The notes beneath the pieces were generated by a model. The model did not search any database, was not told the origin of the DNA, and saw nothing but the letters and a program-made list of their open reading frames with translations. From Gaiellasilicea sp963811885 (GTDB lineage: Bacteria > Actinomycetota > Thermoleophilia > Gaiellales > Gaiellaceae): a stretch of 64,000 nucleotides of DNA. Within the stretch, counting starts at the first letter, position 1. Every line of letters begins with the position of its first letter. Made by a program: the position numbers and the translations under genes. The DNA lies in contig CAWETB010000015.1 in the NCBI GenBank assembly GCA_963811885.1, forward strand, positions 930,001-994,000, in the 5' to 3' direction. This document shows positions 10,152 through 18,603 of this stretch, piece by piece.

Positions 10152-10627
10152 GTGCGCGCCTTGCGGATGAGGAAGAACGTGCCGGCGCCGAGCACGAGCA
10201 CGCCGACCACGATCCCGCCCCAGTTGATCGGCGGCAGGGTGTTGTCCTGGACGTTCGTCAGCGCGAGGAAGTCGGCCGGGTCGACCTGCGAGCAGAGGCC
10301 CGACCGCCAGACGTTGCCGTCTCGTTCCAGCAGGAGGCCGACACGGTCGCCGACGGCGAGCTCGAGACCGCACGCCGCACCGCCGACAGGCGTGACGACC
10401 TCGGCGCGGTTCTCGACGTTGCCCCTGTAGACCTGCTCGACCCGGAAGCGATAGGTCGCGGTCTGGCCGCTGACGCTTCGCTCCAGCACCGTCCCGATGA
10501 ACGCTCCGTCGGCCGTGGGCAGGTCGCGCTGGAGGTCGACCGGTCTGCACGAGCAGGCATAGGCATCGGCGGCGAGGGCGAGCGAGAGCAGCACCAGGAG
10601 CGCGCCCACGGCCGAGTTCCGGCGCAA
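10133..10627 (-). CDS. Membrane-anchored extracellular CSC-motif protein
   Basis: The 164-residue protein has an N-terminal signal segment ending ALAADAYA, followed at once by CSCRPVDLQRDLPTADGAF. A CSC near a mature N-terminus is the hallmark of the NTR/TIMP-like fold, and the strands GAFIGTVLERSV and YRFRVEQVYRGN fit it. A single C-terminal helix (NWGGIVVGVLVLGAGTFFLI) is followed by basic residues, so the domain is anchored outside. The start is TTG at 10627, chosen because AGGAGG lies 7 nt upstream; no ATG or GTG fits. It is 11 nt downstream of the thiolase gene. The function is unknown; metalloprotease inhibition is only a fold-based suggestion. Confidence 0.7.
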   Translation of the reverse strand: MRRNSAVGALLVLLSLALAADAYACSCRPVDLQRDLPTADGAFIGTVLERSVSGQTATYRFRVEQVYRGNVENRAEVVTPVGGAACGLELAVGDRVGLLLERDGNVWRSGLCSQVDPADFLALTNVQDNTLPPINWGGIVVGVLVLGAGTFFLIRKARTYRRLR

Positions 10628-10638
10628 CGCCAGGCCTC

Positions 10639-11790
10639 CTAGACGTCGATCAGGAGCGCATCGCCCTGGCCGCCGCCGGAGCAGATCGCGGCGAGGCCCA
10701 GCCCGCCGCCGTTGCGCCTGAGCTCGTGCACCATCGTCCCCACGATCCTGCCGCCGGAGGCGCCGATCGGGTGCCCGAGCGCGACCGCACCGCCGTTGAC
10801 GTTCACGATCTCCTCGTCCGCGCCGAGCAGCCGCGTCGAGTTGAGCGCCACCGACGCGAAGGCCTCGTTGATCTCGACGCGCTTGACGTCGTCGATCGAC
10901 TTCCCCGACTTCTCGAACGCCTTGGCGGCCGCGTTCGCCGGCGTCCGCACGAGGTACGCGAACTCGTCGGCGACCCAGCCCTGCGCGACGATCGTCGCCA
11001 GGATCTCGAGCCCGCGCCGCTGCGCGAACTCCTCCGACGTGACGATCACGCAGGAGGCGCCGTCGTTCACGCCGGGCGCATTGCCGGCCGTGGTCGTCCC
11101 TTCGGGATCGAAGACCGGCTTCAGCTTCGCGAGCGACTCCGCGGTCGTGTCGCGGCGGATCGCCTCGTCCGCGACGACGCCGCCGACGGGCACGATCTCG
11201 TCCTCGAATCGTCCCTCTTCCTGTGCGGCCGCTGCGCGCTGCTGCGAGCGGAGAGCCCACGCGTCCTGCTCGTCGCGGCTGATCCCGAGCTCGCGCGAGA
11301 CGAGCGAGTTGTGCTGGACCATGTGCAGCTGGTCGTAGGCGTCGGTGAGCCCGTCGAAGATCATCGAGTCGAGCAGCTCACCGTGGCCGAGCCGGTACCC
11401 GAAGCGGGCCTTCTTGAGCAGGTAGGGCGCGTTCGACATCGACTCCATCCCGCCGGTGACGATCACCTCCGCCTCGCCTGCGCGCACCATCGAGTCCGCG
11501 ATCTCGACGGCGCGGATCGAGGAGGCGCAGACCTTGTTGATCGTGTCGGCCGGCGTCTCCTTCGGCAGGCCGGCGCCGATGGCGGCCTGGCGTGCGGGCG
11601 CCTGGCCGGCGCCGCCCTGGAGCACCTGGCCCATGATCGTGTACTGCGGCTCGTCCGCCTCGAGCCCGATCCGCTCCATCGCCGCCTTGATCACGATCGA
11701 GCCGAGCTCGGTCGCCTGGTAGCCGGCGAGGCCGCCGCCGAGCTTGCCGAAGGGCGTGCGAACAGCAGAGACGATCACCGAGCGGGACAT
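10639..11790 (-). CDS. Acetyl-CoA C-acetyltransferase (thiolase)
   Basis: The 383-residue thiolase condenses or cleaves acetyl-CoA/acetoacetyl-CoA. The nucleophilic Cys lies in INKVCASSIRAVE (near residue 88), the catalytic His in NGGAVALGHPIGASGG and the second Cys in AAICSGGGQG. The N-terminus MSRSVIVSAVRTPFGKLGG is canonical. It is the biosynthetic (degradative type II) size class. It is ten nucleotides downstream of the M42 peptidase and in line with the CSC-motif protein, so these may form one transcript. It works with the hbd product. Confidence 0.95.
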   Translation of the reverse strand: MSRSVIVSAVRTPFGKLGGGLAGYQATELGSIVIKAAMERIGLEADEPQYTIMGQVLQGGAGQAPARQAAIGAGLPKETPADTINKVCASSIRAVEIADSMVRAGEAEVIVTGGMESMSNAPYLLKKARFGYRLGHGELLDSMIFDGLTDAYDQLHMVQHNSLVSRELGISRDEQDAWALRSQQRAAAAQEEGRFEDEIVPVGGVVADEAIRRDTTAESLAKLKPVFDPEGTTTAGNAPGVNDGASCVIVTSEEFAQRRGLEILATIVAQGWVADEFAYLVRTPANAAAKAFEKSGKSIDDVKRVEINEAFASVALNSTRLLGADEEIVNVNGGAVALGHPIGASGGRIVGTMVHELRRNGGGLGLAAICSGGGQGDALLIDV

Positions 11791-11799
11791 GCTCTGAAT

Positions 11800-12810
11800 C
11801 TACCGGGCGTACGTCTCGTCCGGCCGCAATCGCGCCGCGAACGCGGTCAGCACGCGGATGCACGCCTCGAGGTCGCTCAGCTGGACGATCTCGATCGGCG
11901 AGTGCATGTTCCGGAGCGGGATCGAGACGAGGCCTGTCGGGATCCCTTCGCGGGAGGCGAAGGTGACGTCCGCGTCGGTGTACGTCTTCGCGCCGGCCTC
12001 GATCGTGTGGTCGATCCCCTCCTCGCGCGCCGCCTCGACGAGGAGCTCGAACACGCGTGGATTGACGGCCGGCCCGCGGAAGATCGCAGCGCCGCCGCCG
12101 AGCGTGTGGTGACCGCCGGTCGCCGGGTCGTCTGCCGGAACGTCGGTCGCGTACGTGACGTCGATCGCGATCGCGACGGCCGGCCGAAGCCCGTGCGCCG
12201 CCGCCATCGCGCCGTGGGCGCCGAGCTCCTCCTGGGCGGCTGCCACGACGGCGACGTGCGCGCCCTCGGCGCGCCGCAGCGTCTCGAGCGCGACGTAGAC
12301 GCCGGCGCGGTTGTCCAGCGTCCGCGACGCCAGCCGCCCGTGCGCCAGCTCGAGCGGCGGCGCGTCGAGCACCATCGGATCCCCGGTCGCGACCAGCGCG
12401 CGCGCCTCCGGGCCGTCCTTGGCGCCGATGTCGACGTAGAGCTGCCCCCACTCGACTTTCTCGTTGTCCTTCACCTTGCGCGCGATCACGCCGGGGACGG
12501 CGCCGTCCTTCGTCCGGATCTCGACGCGCTGGCCGTAGGCGACGTTCGCGCGCCAGTGGCCGAGCTGGTGCACGGCGATCAGGCCGTCCTCGGCGATGTG
12601 CGCGACGGCGGCGCCGATCACGTCCAGATGGGCGAAGAGCGCCAGCAGCGGCCCGTCGCCGCGGCGGCGCGCGATCAGGTTCCCGACCGAGTCGGTCTCG
12701 ATCTCAGCGATGCCCTCGAGCGCGTCGCGGACCGCGCCGTACGCGAGCTGCTCGTGCCCGGACGGGCCGTGTGCCCGAAGGAGCGCGTCGAGGGTCGCGG
12801 GGACGGACAT
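11800..12810 (-). CDS. M42 family metallo-aminopeptidase
   Basis: The 336-residue enzyme matches the M42 (glutamyl aminopeptidase/endoglucanase-like) family. Probable dinuclear metal ligands and catalytic residues are visible in LFAHLDVIG (His, Asp), SRTLDNRAGVY (bridging Asp), AAQEELGAHGA (catalytic Glu plus ligand Glu), AIDVTYATD (Asp) and PLRNMHSPIE (His). M42 enzymes form tetrahedral dodecamers that degrade short peptides in the cytoplasm. It is divergent from trpE, with only 38 nt between start codons, so both promoters must be packed into or overlap the coding ends. Confidence 0.92.
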   Translation of the reverse strand: MSVPATLDALLRAHGPSGHEQLAYGAVRDALEGIAEIETDSVGNLIARRRGDGPLLALFAHLDVIGAAVAHIAEDGLIAVHQLGHWRANVAYGQRVEIRTKDGAVPGVIARKVKDNEKVEWGQLYVDIGAKDGPEARALVATGDPMVLDAPPLELAHGRLASRTLDNRAGVYVALETLRRAEGAHVAVVAAAQEELGAHGAMAAAHGLRPAVAIAIDVTYATDVPADDPATGGHHTLGGGAAIFRGPAVNPRVFELLVEAAREEGIDHTIEAGAKTYTDADVTFASREGIPTGLVSIPLRNMHSPIEIVQLSDLEACIRVLTAFAARLRPDETYAR

Positions 12811-12848
12811 TGCGGAGAGTCTAGGGCTGCCGCTACGGTCGCCCGACC

Positions 12849-14636
12849 GTGAGCATCACGACGGACCTGCTGACCCCGCTCGGCGCCTACCTGCGCCTGC
12901 GCGAGGGCGCGGCGGCGAGCTTCCTGCTCGAGTCCGTCGAGCACGGCCGGCTCGGGCGCCACTCCTTCATCGGCTCGGGCACGCGGCTCGTCTCGTTCGA
13001 GGAGGCGGAGGCGCTCCACGCGCCGGTCGTCGGCTATCTCGCGTACGACCACGTCGCGAAGCTCGAGCCGACGGTGCCGCTCCCGGCCGACGGCCCGGAG
13101 CTCCCGGAGAGCCGCTTCGTCGTCGCCGAGACGCTCGTCCGTTTCGACCACGGCAGCGGCACGGCGGAGGTGCTGGCGGGCGACGCGGACGAGATCGCCG
13201 CCCGGCTCGAGAAGGAGCTTGTGTTTCAGAAACACAAGCTCCCCTCGGAGCGCTCAACCATGCGGCGCACGCCCGACCAGGCCACGTACGAACAGGGCGT
13301 GGAGCGGATCCGCGAGTACATCCGCGCCGGGGATGCGTTCCAGGTCGTGCTCTCGCAGCGGGCGGAGCGGACGACGTCCGCCTCGGCGCTCGAGCTCTAC
13401 CGGGCGCTGCGCCGGGTCAATCCCTCCCCCTACCTCTTCCTGCTCGAGCTCGGCGGCCTGGCGCTGATCGGCTCGTCGCCGGAGACGCTCGTCAAGTGCG
13501 AGGACGGCCGCGCGAGCCTGAACCCGATCGCCGGCACGACGCATCCCGGCGAGGGGGACGCCGAGCGGCTGCTCGCCTCCGAGAAGGACCGCGCCGAGCA
13601 CGTGATGCTCGTCGATCTCGGCCGCAACGACCTCTCGCGCGTCTGCAAGCCGGCGAGCGTCAAGGTCGCGCGCTTCCTCGAGCCCGAGCGCTTCTCGCAC
13701 GTGACGCACCTCGTCTCCGAGGTGACCGGCGAGCTGCAGGAAGGCATCTCGGCCTTCGACCTCCTCCGCGCCTGCTTCCCGGCCGGGACGGTCTCCGGCG
13801 CCCCGAAAGTCCGTGCGATGCAGATCGTGTCCGAGCTCGAGGGCTATCGCCGCGGGCCGTACGCCGGCGCCGTCGGCTACGTGCTCCCGGGTGGGGAGAT
13901 GGACACGTGCATCGCGATCAGGACGATCGTCCTCGCGGACGGTGTCGCGCGGCTGCAGGCGGGCGCGGGGATCGTGGCAGACTCGGATCCGGAGGCGGAG
14001 CACCGCGAGTGCCTGTCGAAGCTCGCCGCGCTCGAAGCCGCGATCGACCTGGCGCAGAGGAAGGCGCCTGACGATGCTGCTGATGCTCGACAACTACGAC
14101 TACGCTTCACCTACAACCTCGTCCACCTGTTCCAGGAGCTCGGGGTCGAGGTGCGCGTCTTCCGCAACGACGCGATCACGGTCGACGAGGCCGAGGCGCT
14201 CGAACCGACGCACCTCGTCGTCTCCCCCGGCCCCGGCCGGCCCGAGGACGCCGGCGTCTCGGTCGAGCTGATCCGGCGTCTCGGCCCGCAGGTGCCGACG
14301 CTCGGCGTCTGTCTCGGCCACCAGGCGATCGTCGAGGCGTTCGGCGGCGACATCGGCCAGGCGAAGGCGCTCCTGCACGGGAAGTCGTCCCCGGTCGAGC
14401 ACGACGGCAAGGGCGTCTTCGCGGGCCTGCCCGACCCCTTCGAGGCCGGCCGCTACCACTCGCTCGCCGCGCTCACGGTGCCGGACGAGCTGGAGGTCAC
14501 CGCCCGGACGCCCGACGGCGAGGTGATGGGAGTGCGCCACCGCGCGCTCCCGATCGAGGGCGTCCAGTTCCATCCCGAGTCGGTGCTGACGCCGCTCGGC
14601 CCGGAGCTGGGCCGCAACTTCCTGGAGCGGCGTTGA
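12849..14636 (+). CDS. trpE/trpG: Anthranilate synthase: TrpE and TrpG run together in one frame, junction damaged
   Basis: Chorismate plus glutamine gives anthranilate. Residues 1-405 are a compact component I: FLLESVEHGRLGRHSFIGSG, GDAFQVVLSQR, NPSPYLFLLELGG, IAGTTHPG, HVMLVDLGRNDLSRVC and FPAGTVSGAPKVRAMQI. Residues about 420-595 are the glutaminase: SPGPGRPEDAG, catalytic Cys in LGVCLGHQAIVEAFGG and the His/Glu of QFHPESVLTP. The natural TrpG start (MLLMLDNYD) lies at 14074 in another frame, two nt after an out-of-frame TGA (14069-14071). The FTYNLVHLFQEL segment returns to the first frame after a net +2 shift near 14098-14105, so the first TrpG strand is lost in the continuous frame. The GTG start at 12849 is 38 nt from the M42 start. 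A 13-bp hairpin sits inside the gene (13214-13242). Confidence 0.9.
   Translation: MSITTDLLTPLGAYLRLREGAAASFLLESVEHGRLGRHSFIGSGTRLVSFEEAEALHAPVVGYLAYDHVAKLEPTVPLPADGPELPESRFVVAETLVRFDHGSGTAEVLAGDADEIAARLEKELVFQKHKLPSERSTMRRTPDQATYEQGVERIREYIRAGDAFQVVLSQRAERTTSASALELYRALRRVNPSPYLFLLELGGLALIGSSPETLVKCEDGRASLNPIAGTTHPGEGDAERLLASEKDRAEHVMLVDLGRNDLSRVCKPASVKVARFLEPERFSHVTHLVSEVTGELQEGISAFDLLRACFPAGTVSGAPKVRAMQIVSELEGYRRGPYAGAVGYVLPGGEMDTCIAIRTIVLADGVARLQAGAGIVADSDPEAEHRECLSKLAALEAAIDLAQRKAPDDAADARQLRLRFTYNLVHLFQELGVEVRVFRNDAITVDEAEALEPTHLVVSPGPGRPEDAGVSVELIRRLGPQVPTLGVCLGHQAIVEAFGGDIGQAKALLHGKSSPVEHDGKGVFAGLPDPFEAGRYHSLAALTVPDELEVTARTPDGEVMGVRHRALPIEGVQFHPESVLTPLGPELGRNFLERR
13214..13242. repeat. 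Perfect 13-bp inverted repeat inside trpE
   Basis: The arms GGAGCTTGTGTTT and AAACACAAGCTCC are separated by CAG. The element is strikingly AT-richer than the surrounding gene and encodes KELVFQKHKL, in the variable linker between the N-terminal part of TrpE and its chorismate-binding core. It preserves the reading frame. It resembles a small mobile palindrome inserted in frame, or an intragenic RNA hairpin. I found no second copy in the window. Confidence 0.8.
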
Positions 14637-15646
14637 TCCAGGAGGCGCTGGCCGACCTGCTCGACGGCAAGGACCTCGGCCGCGCCCGCTGCCGCGAGGT
14701 GATGAGCGAGATCATGCGCGGCGACGCCACCCCGGCGCAGATGGGCGGCTTCCTCGTCGCGCTGCGCCTGAAGGGCGAGACCGCGGACGAGATCGCCGGC
14801 TGCGCGGAGGCGATGCGCGACCACGTGCTGCCGGTGCATCCGCAGCGCGACGACCTCGTCGACACGGCGGGCACGGGCGGCGACGGAGCCAGCACGATCA
14901 ACATCTCGACCGCGGCCGCGATCGTCGCCGCGGCGGCCGGCGCGGGCGTCGCCAAGCACGGGAACCGCGCCGTCTCCTCGGCGTCCGGATCGGCGGACGT
15001 GCTCGAAGCGCTCGGCTTCCAGCTCGAGCAGCCGCCGGAGCGGATCGCGCAGTCGATCGACGAGCTCGGGTTCGGCTTCATGTTCGCGCCGTCGCACCAC
15101 CCGGCGATGCGTCACGCCGCGCCCGTCCGCCGCGAGCTCGCCGCGCGTACCGTGTTCAACGTGCTCGGCCCGCTCACGAACCCCGCCGGCGCGCGCGCCC
15201 AGGTGATCGGCGTCTACTCGAAGCCGCTCGTGCAGACGATCGCGGACGTGCTGGCGCAGCTCGGCGCCCGCCGCGCCTTCGTCGTCCACGGCGCCTTCGG
15301 GATCGACGAGCTCTCCCCGGCCGGGCCGAACGACGTCTGCGAGGTCGTCGACGGAGAGGTGCACCCACGCGTGATCGACCCGCTCGAGCTCGGCGTCGAG
15401 CGCTGCGACCCCGCTGAGCTGCGCGGCGGCTCGCCGGCCGAGAACGCGCAGGCGATCCGCGAGGTCTTTGCCGGCGCGAACGGCGGCCGGCGCGACGCGA
15501 TCCTGCTCAATGCCGCCGGCGCGATCGCAGCGGCGGGGCACGCCGAGGATCTCCGCGAGGGGCTCGAGCTGGCCCGGACGGCCGTCGACTCCGGCACCGC
15601 GGCTGCCCGGCTGGACGACCTGGCGAGGTTCACGAATGCGGTTTAG
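14633..15646 (+). CDS. trpD: Anthranilate phosphoribosyltransferase
   Basis: The enzyme joins anthranilate and PRPP, the second tryptophan step. The 337-residue protein contains the PRPP-binding glycine loop DTAGTGGDGASTINIST, the KHGNRAVSSASGSADVLE motif, HPAMRHAAPVRRELAARTVF and FNVLGPLTNPAGA. The start TTG at 14633 overlaps the TrpG stop as TTGA. It belongs to the coupled trp operon. Confidence 0.97.
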   Translation: MIQEALADLLDGKDLGRARCREVMSEIMRGDATPAQMGGFLVALRLKGETADEIAGCAEAMRDHVLPVHPQRDDLVDTAGTGGDGASTINISTAAAIVAAAAGAGVAKHGNRAVSSASGSADVLEALGFQLEQPPERIAQSIDELGFGFMFAPSHHPAMRHAAPVRRELAARTVFNVLGPLTNPAGARAQVIGVYSKPLVQTIADVLAQLGARRAFVVHGAFGIDELSPAGPNDVCEVVDGEVHPRVIDPLELGVERCDPAELRGGSPAENAQAIREVFAGANGGRRDAILLNAAGAIAAAGHAEDLREGLELARTAVDSGTAAARLDDLARFTNAV

Positions 15647-16793
15647 CGACGCGCTCGCCGGCCCCGGGCTCGGTGCGATCGCCGAGATCAAACGGCGCTC
15701 GCCGTCACTCGGCGACATCCGTCCCGACGCCGACCCCGCGCGGATCGCGCGGGAGTATGCAGCGGCCGGCGCCGCGGCGGTCTCCGTCCTCGTCGACGAG
15801 CGCTTCGGCGGCACCTGGGACGACCTCCGCGCGGCGCGCGCGAGCACCGGCGTGCCGCTGCTCGCGAAGGGGTTCTTCTCGACCGAGGAGCACCTGCGGA
15901 CCGCCAAGGAGGCCGGAGCCGATGCCGTGCTCCTGCTCCTGCGCGACCTCGACGACGACCAGGTCCGTGCGCTGACGAGGCTGGCCGGCGAGCTCGGCCT
16001 CGACACGCTCGTCGAGGCGCACGACGCCGACGAGCTCGAGCGGGCCGTGATCGTCGGCGCGCCGGTGATCGGCGTCAACGCCCGCGACCTCTCGACGTTC
16101 GAGATCGACCGCGAGACGCAGCTCGCGCTCGTCGCCCGCATCCCCGCCGACCGGATCGCGATCGCCGAGAGCGGCATCCGCACCCGCGCGCAGGGCGCCG
16201 CGGCCGAGCTCGCCGGCGCCGACGCGATCCTCGTCGGCTCGACGCTGATGCAGGCGCCCGACCCGGCCGCCGAGCTGCGCGAGCTGCTCCGGCGTCCACT
16301 GGTCAAGGTCTGCGGCCTCACGCGCGAGGAGGACGTCGCCGTCGCGGCGGAGGCGGGTGCGGACCTGGCCGGTTTCGTCCTCGCGCCGGAGAGCCCCCGG
16401 GCGGCGAAGGACGTCCTGCCGGTTCCGGACGAGCTGCTCGCGGTGGCGGTCTGGGTCGGCGAGGCGGGCACGAGCGGTGCGCCGGTCGACCAGGTGCACG
16501 AGCGCGAGGAGGGCCGGATCCGCGGCCGCAACGGCGTGCTCCTGCGCGGCGGCGAGCAGGTCGCCCGCCTGCTCGACCTGCCGTGGGAGGAAGAGGATCC
16601 GGGCCACTGGGACCGCGCGGCCGCCGAGCCGGGACGGGTGATGCTCGCGGGCAGGCTCGCCGCGGACAACGTCGCCGAGGCGATCAGGCGCGTCCGCCCG
16701 TGGGCGGTCGACGCCGCCTCGCGGCTGGAATCCGCCCCGGGGATCAAGGATCCGGCCAAGGTGCGCGCGTACGTCGAGGCGGCACGATCGTGA
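15636..16793 (+). CDS. trpCF: Bifunctional indole-3-glycerol phosphate synthase / phosphoribosylanthranilate isomerase
   Basis: This is a fusion of two TIM barrels, 385 residues. The TrpC half (1-215) starts abruptly at MRFSDALAGPGLGAIAEIKRR, lacking about 40 N-terminal residues of typical TrpC, but keeps the catalytic Lys of EIKRRSPSLGD, LLAKGFF, LVEAHDADELERA, GVNARDLSTFEI, IAESGIRT and ADAILVGSTLM. The TrpF half begins KVCGLTREEDVAVAAEAGAD with its catalytic Cys and ends LAADNVAEAIRRVRPWAVDA...GIKDPAKVRAYVEA. The usual GGTG...FDW stretch of TrpF is not recognisable and the half is short (about 165 residues). The start overlaps trpD by 11 nt; the stop overlaps trpB as GTGA. Confidence 0.93.
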   Translation: MRFSDALAGPGLGAIAEIKRRSPSLGDIRPDADPARIAREYAAAGAAAVSVLVDERFGGTWDDLRAARASTGVPLLAKGFFSTEEHLRTAKEAGADAVLLLLRDLDDDQVRALTRLAGELGLDTLVEAHDADELERAVIVGAPVIGVNARDLSTFEIDRETQLALVARIPADRIAIAESGIRTRAQGAAAELAGADAILVGSTLMQAPDPAAELRELLRRPLVKVCGLTREEDVAVAAEAGADLAGFVLAPESPRAAKDVLPVPDELLAVAVWVGEAGTSGAPVDQVHEREEGRIRGRNGVLLRGGEQVARLLDLPWEEEDPGHWDRAAAEPGRVMLAGRLAADNVAEAIRRVRPWAVDAASRLESAPGIKDPAKVRAYVEAARS

Positions 16794-17908
16794 CCGAGAC
16801 CTACGGTGCCTACGGCGGCCGCTACGTCCCCGAGACCCTGATCCCGGCGCTCGACGAGCTCACGGCCGCGTGGGAGGAGGCGCTCGCGGACGGGGGCTTC
16901 CGCGCCGAACTGGACGAGCTCGCCCGGAACTACGCCGGCCGCCCGACGCCGCTCACACGCGCCGAGCGGTTCGCGCCGGACCGGCGGCTCTATCTCAAGC
17001 GCGAGGACCTGCTCCACACCGGCGCGCACAAGCTCAACAACGCGCTCGGCCAGGCCGTGCTCGCGCGGCGCCTCGGGAAGCAGCGGATCGTCGCCGAGAC
17101 GGGCGCCGGCCAGCACGGCGTCGCGGCGGCCACCGTCTGCGCGCGCTTCGGGCTCGACTGCGTCGTCTACATGGGCGCCGAGGACATGCGCCGCCAGAAG
17201 CCGAACGTCGAGCGGATGGGCCTGCTCGGCGCCGAGGTGCGCCCGGTCGAGTTCGGGACGAAGACCTTGAAGGAGGCGACGAGCGAGGCGATCCGCGACT
17301 GGATCACGAACGTCGAGACGACGCACTATCTGATCGGCTCCTGCGTCGGCCCGGCTCCTTATCCGGCGATCGTGCGCGAGCTGCAGGCCGTGATCGGCCG
17401 CGAGTCACGCGCCCAGATCCTCGAAGTGGAGGGCCGCCTGCCGGACGCCGTGATCGCCTGCGTCGGCGGCGGCTCGAACGCGATCGGGATGTTCGCCGGC
17501 TTCCTCGACGACGCCGAGGTCGAGATCGTCGGCGTCGAGGCGGCCGGAGCGGCGAGCCTCGGCACCGGCCGCGCCGGCGTGCTCCACGGGTCGCGCTCCT
17601 CCGTGCTCGCCGACGAGGACGGGCAGATCGCGGATGCGCACTCGATCTCCGCCGGGCTCGACTATCCCGGTGTCGGGCCTGAGCACGCGCATCTGCGCGA
17701 CACCGGCCGTGCCCGCTACGTCGGGACGACCGACGACGAGGCGCTCGACGCCTTTCGCCGCCTGACACGGACCGAGGGGATCATCCCGGCGCTCGAGCCG
17801 TCGCACGCGCTCGCGCGCGTCGCTGACGTCGACGGCGAGCTGATCGTGGTCTGCCTCTCGGGCCGCGGCGACAAGGACCTGGCCGAGGTCCTGGCGCGCG
17901 CCGAATGA
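16790..17908 (+). CDS. trpB: Tryptophan synthase beta chain
   Basis: PLP-dependent condensation of indole and serine. The PLP lysine lies in LLHTGAHKLNNALGQAVLA, the catalytic Glu in VAETGAGQHGVAAAT, and the phosphate-binding loop is CVGGGSNAIGMFAGF. The C-terminal LSGRGDKDL is typical. 372 residues from the GTG at 16790. This is somewhat shorter than the common 390-410 because the N-terminus is trimmed to TETYGAYGGRYVPETL. It overlaps trpCF by GTGA and trpA by ATGA. Confidence 0.97.
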   Translation: MTETYGAYGGRYVPETLIPALDELTAAWEEALADGGFRAELDELARNYAGRPTPLTRAERFAPDRRLYLKREDLLHTGAHKLNNALGQAVLARRLGKQRIVAETGAGQHGVAAATVCARFGLDCVVYMGAEDMRRQKPNVERMGLLGAEVRPVEFGTKTLKEATSEAIRDWITNVETTHYLIGSCVGPAPYPAIVRELQAVIGRESRAQILEVEGRLPDAVIACVGGGSNAIGMFAGFLDDAEVEIVGVEAAGAASLGTGRAGVLHGSRSSVLADEDGQIADAHSISAGLDYPGVGPEHAHLRDTGRARYVGTTDDEALDAFRRLTRTEGIIPALEPSHALARVADVDGELIVVCLSGRGDKDLAEVLARAE

Positions 17909-18603
17909 GCAAGACGCTCGCGATCTACCTGATGTCCGGCCCGGACACGCCCGAGCTGGCGGAGGCGGCGGTCGAGGGCGGCGCCGACCTGGTCGAGCTC
18001 GGCTTCCCCTTCTCCGACCCGCTCGCCGACGGCCCGGTGGTCCGCCGCGCCGCCGAGAAGGCGCTCGCACAGGGGATGCGGACACGGGCCTGTCTCGAGT
18101 GCCTCGCGGCCGTGCGTGAGCGCGTCGAGGTGCCGCTCGTCCCGATGACCTACTCGTCGCTCCTCGAGGCCTATGGGTGGGAGCGCTTCGCGGAGGACGC
18201 GCGGTCGGCCGGCGCCGCCAGCCTGATCGTCGCCGACCTCCCGGCCGGCGACCGCCCCGGCCTTCGCCGCGTCCAGCTCGTGGCGCCGACCTCGACCGAC
18301 GAGCGCCTCCGGCTCGCAGGCGCGAACACGGACGGCTGGCTCTATCTCGTCACCGTCACGGGCACCACCGGTGCGCGCACTGGACTGTCCACGTCGCTCG
18401 CGCAGCTGGCCGAGCGCGCGCGGCTCGCGGCACCTGGTGTGCCGCTCTACGCCGGCTTCGGGATCTCGACGCCGGCAGACGCCCGCGCCGCCGCCGAGCT
18501 CACGGACGGCGTCGTCGTCGGCTCGCAGGCGCTCGAAGCGGCCGAGGCCGGACCCGCGTCGCTGCGGGCATACGTCCGCTCGCTGCGGGACGCGCTCGAC
18601 TAG
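17905..18603 (+). CDS. trpA: Tryptophan synthase alpha chain
   Basis: Cleaves indole-3-glycerol phosphate and channels indole to TrpB. Catalytic Glu in LVELGFPFSDPLADGPVV, catalytic Asp in LIVADLPAGD, and the phosphate site in YAGFGISTPADA and GVVVGSQALEA. At 232 residues it is short for TrpA (about 265): the usual N-terminal helix is missing and the protein begins directly with the first barrel strand MSKTLAIYLMSG. It is the last gene of the operon; 161 nt separate it from the next start. Confidence 0.95.
   Translation: MSKTLAIYLMSGPDTPELAEAAVEGGADLVELGFPFSDPLADGPVVRRAAEKALAQGMRTRACLECLAAVRERVEVPLVPMTYSSLLEAYGWERFAEDARSAGAASLIVADLPAGDRPGLRRVQLVAPTSTDERLRLAGANTDGWLYLVTVTGTTGARTGLSTSLAQLAERARLAAPGVPLYAGFGISTPADARAAAELTDGVVVGSQALEAAEAGPASLRAYVRSLRDALD

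Noticed and set aside
13070..13260. trp attenuator or leader peptide
   Set aside because: The hairpin is inside trpE, more than 360 nt after the start; no Trp-rich leader ORF exists in the 38-nt gap before trpE.
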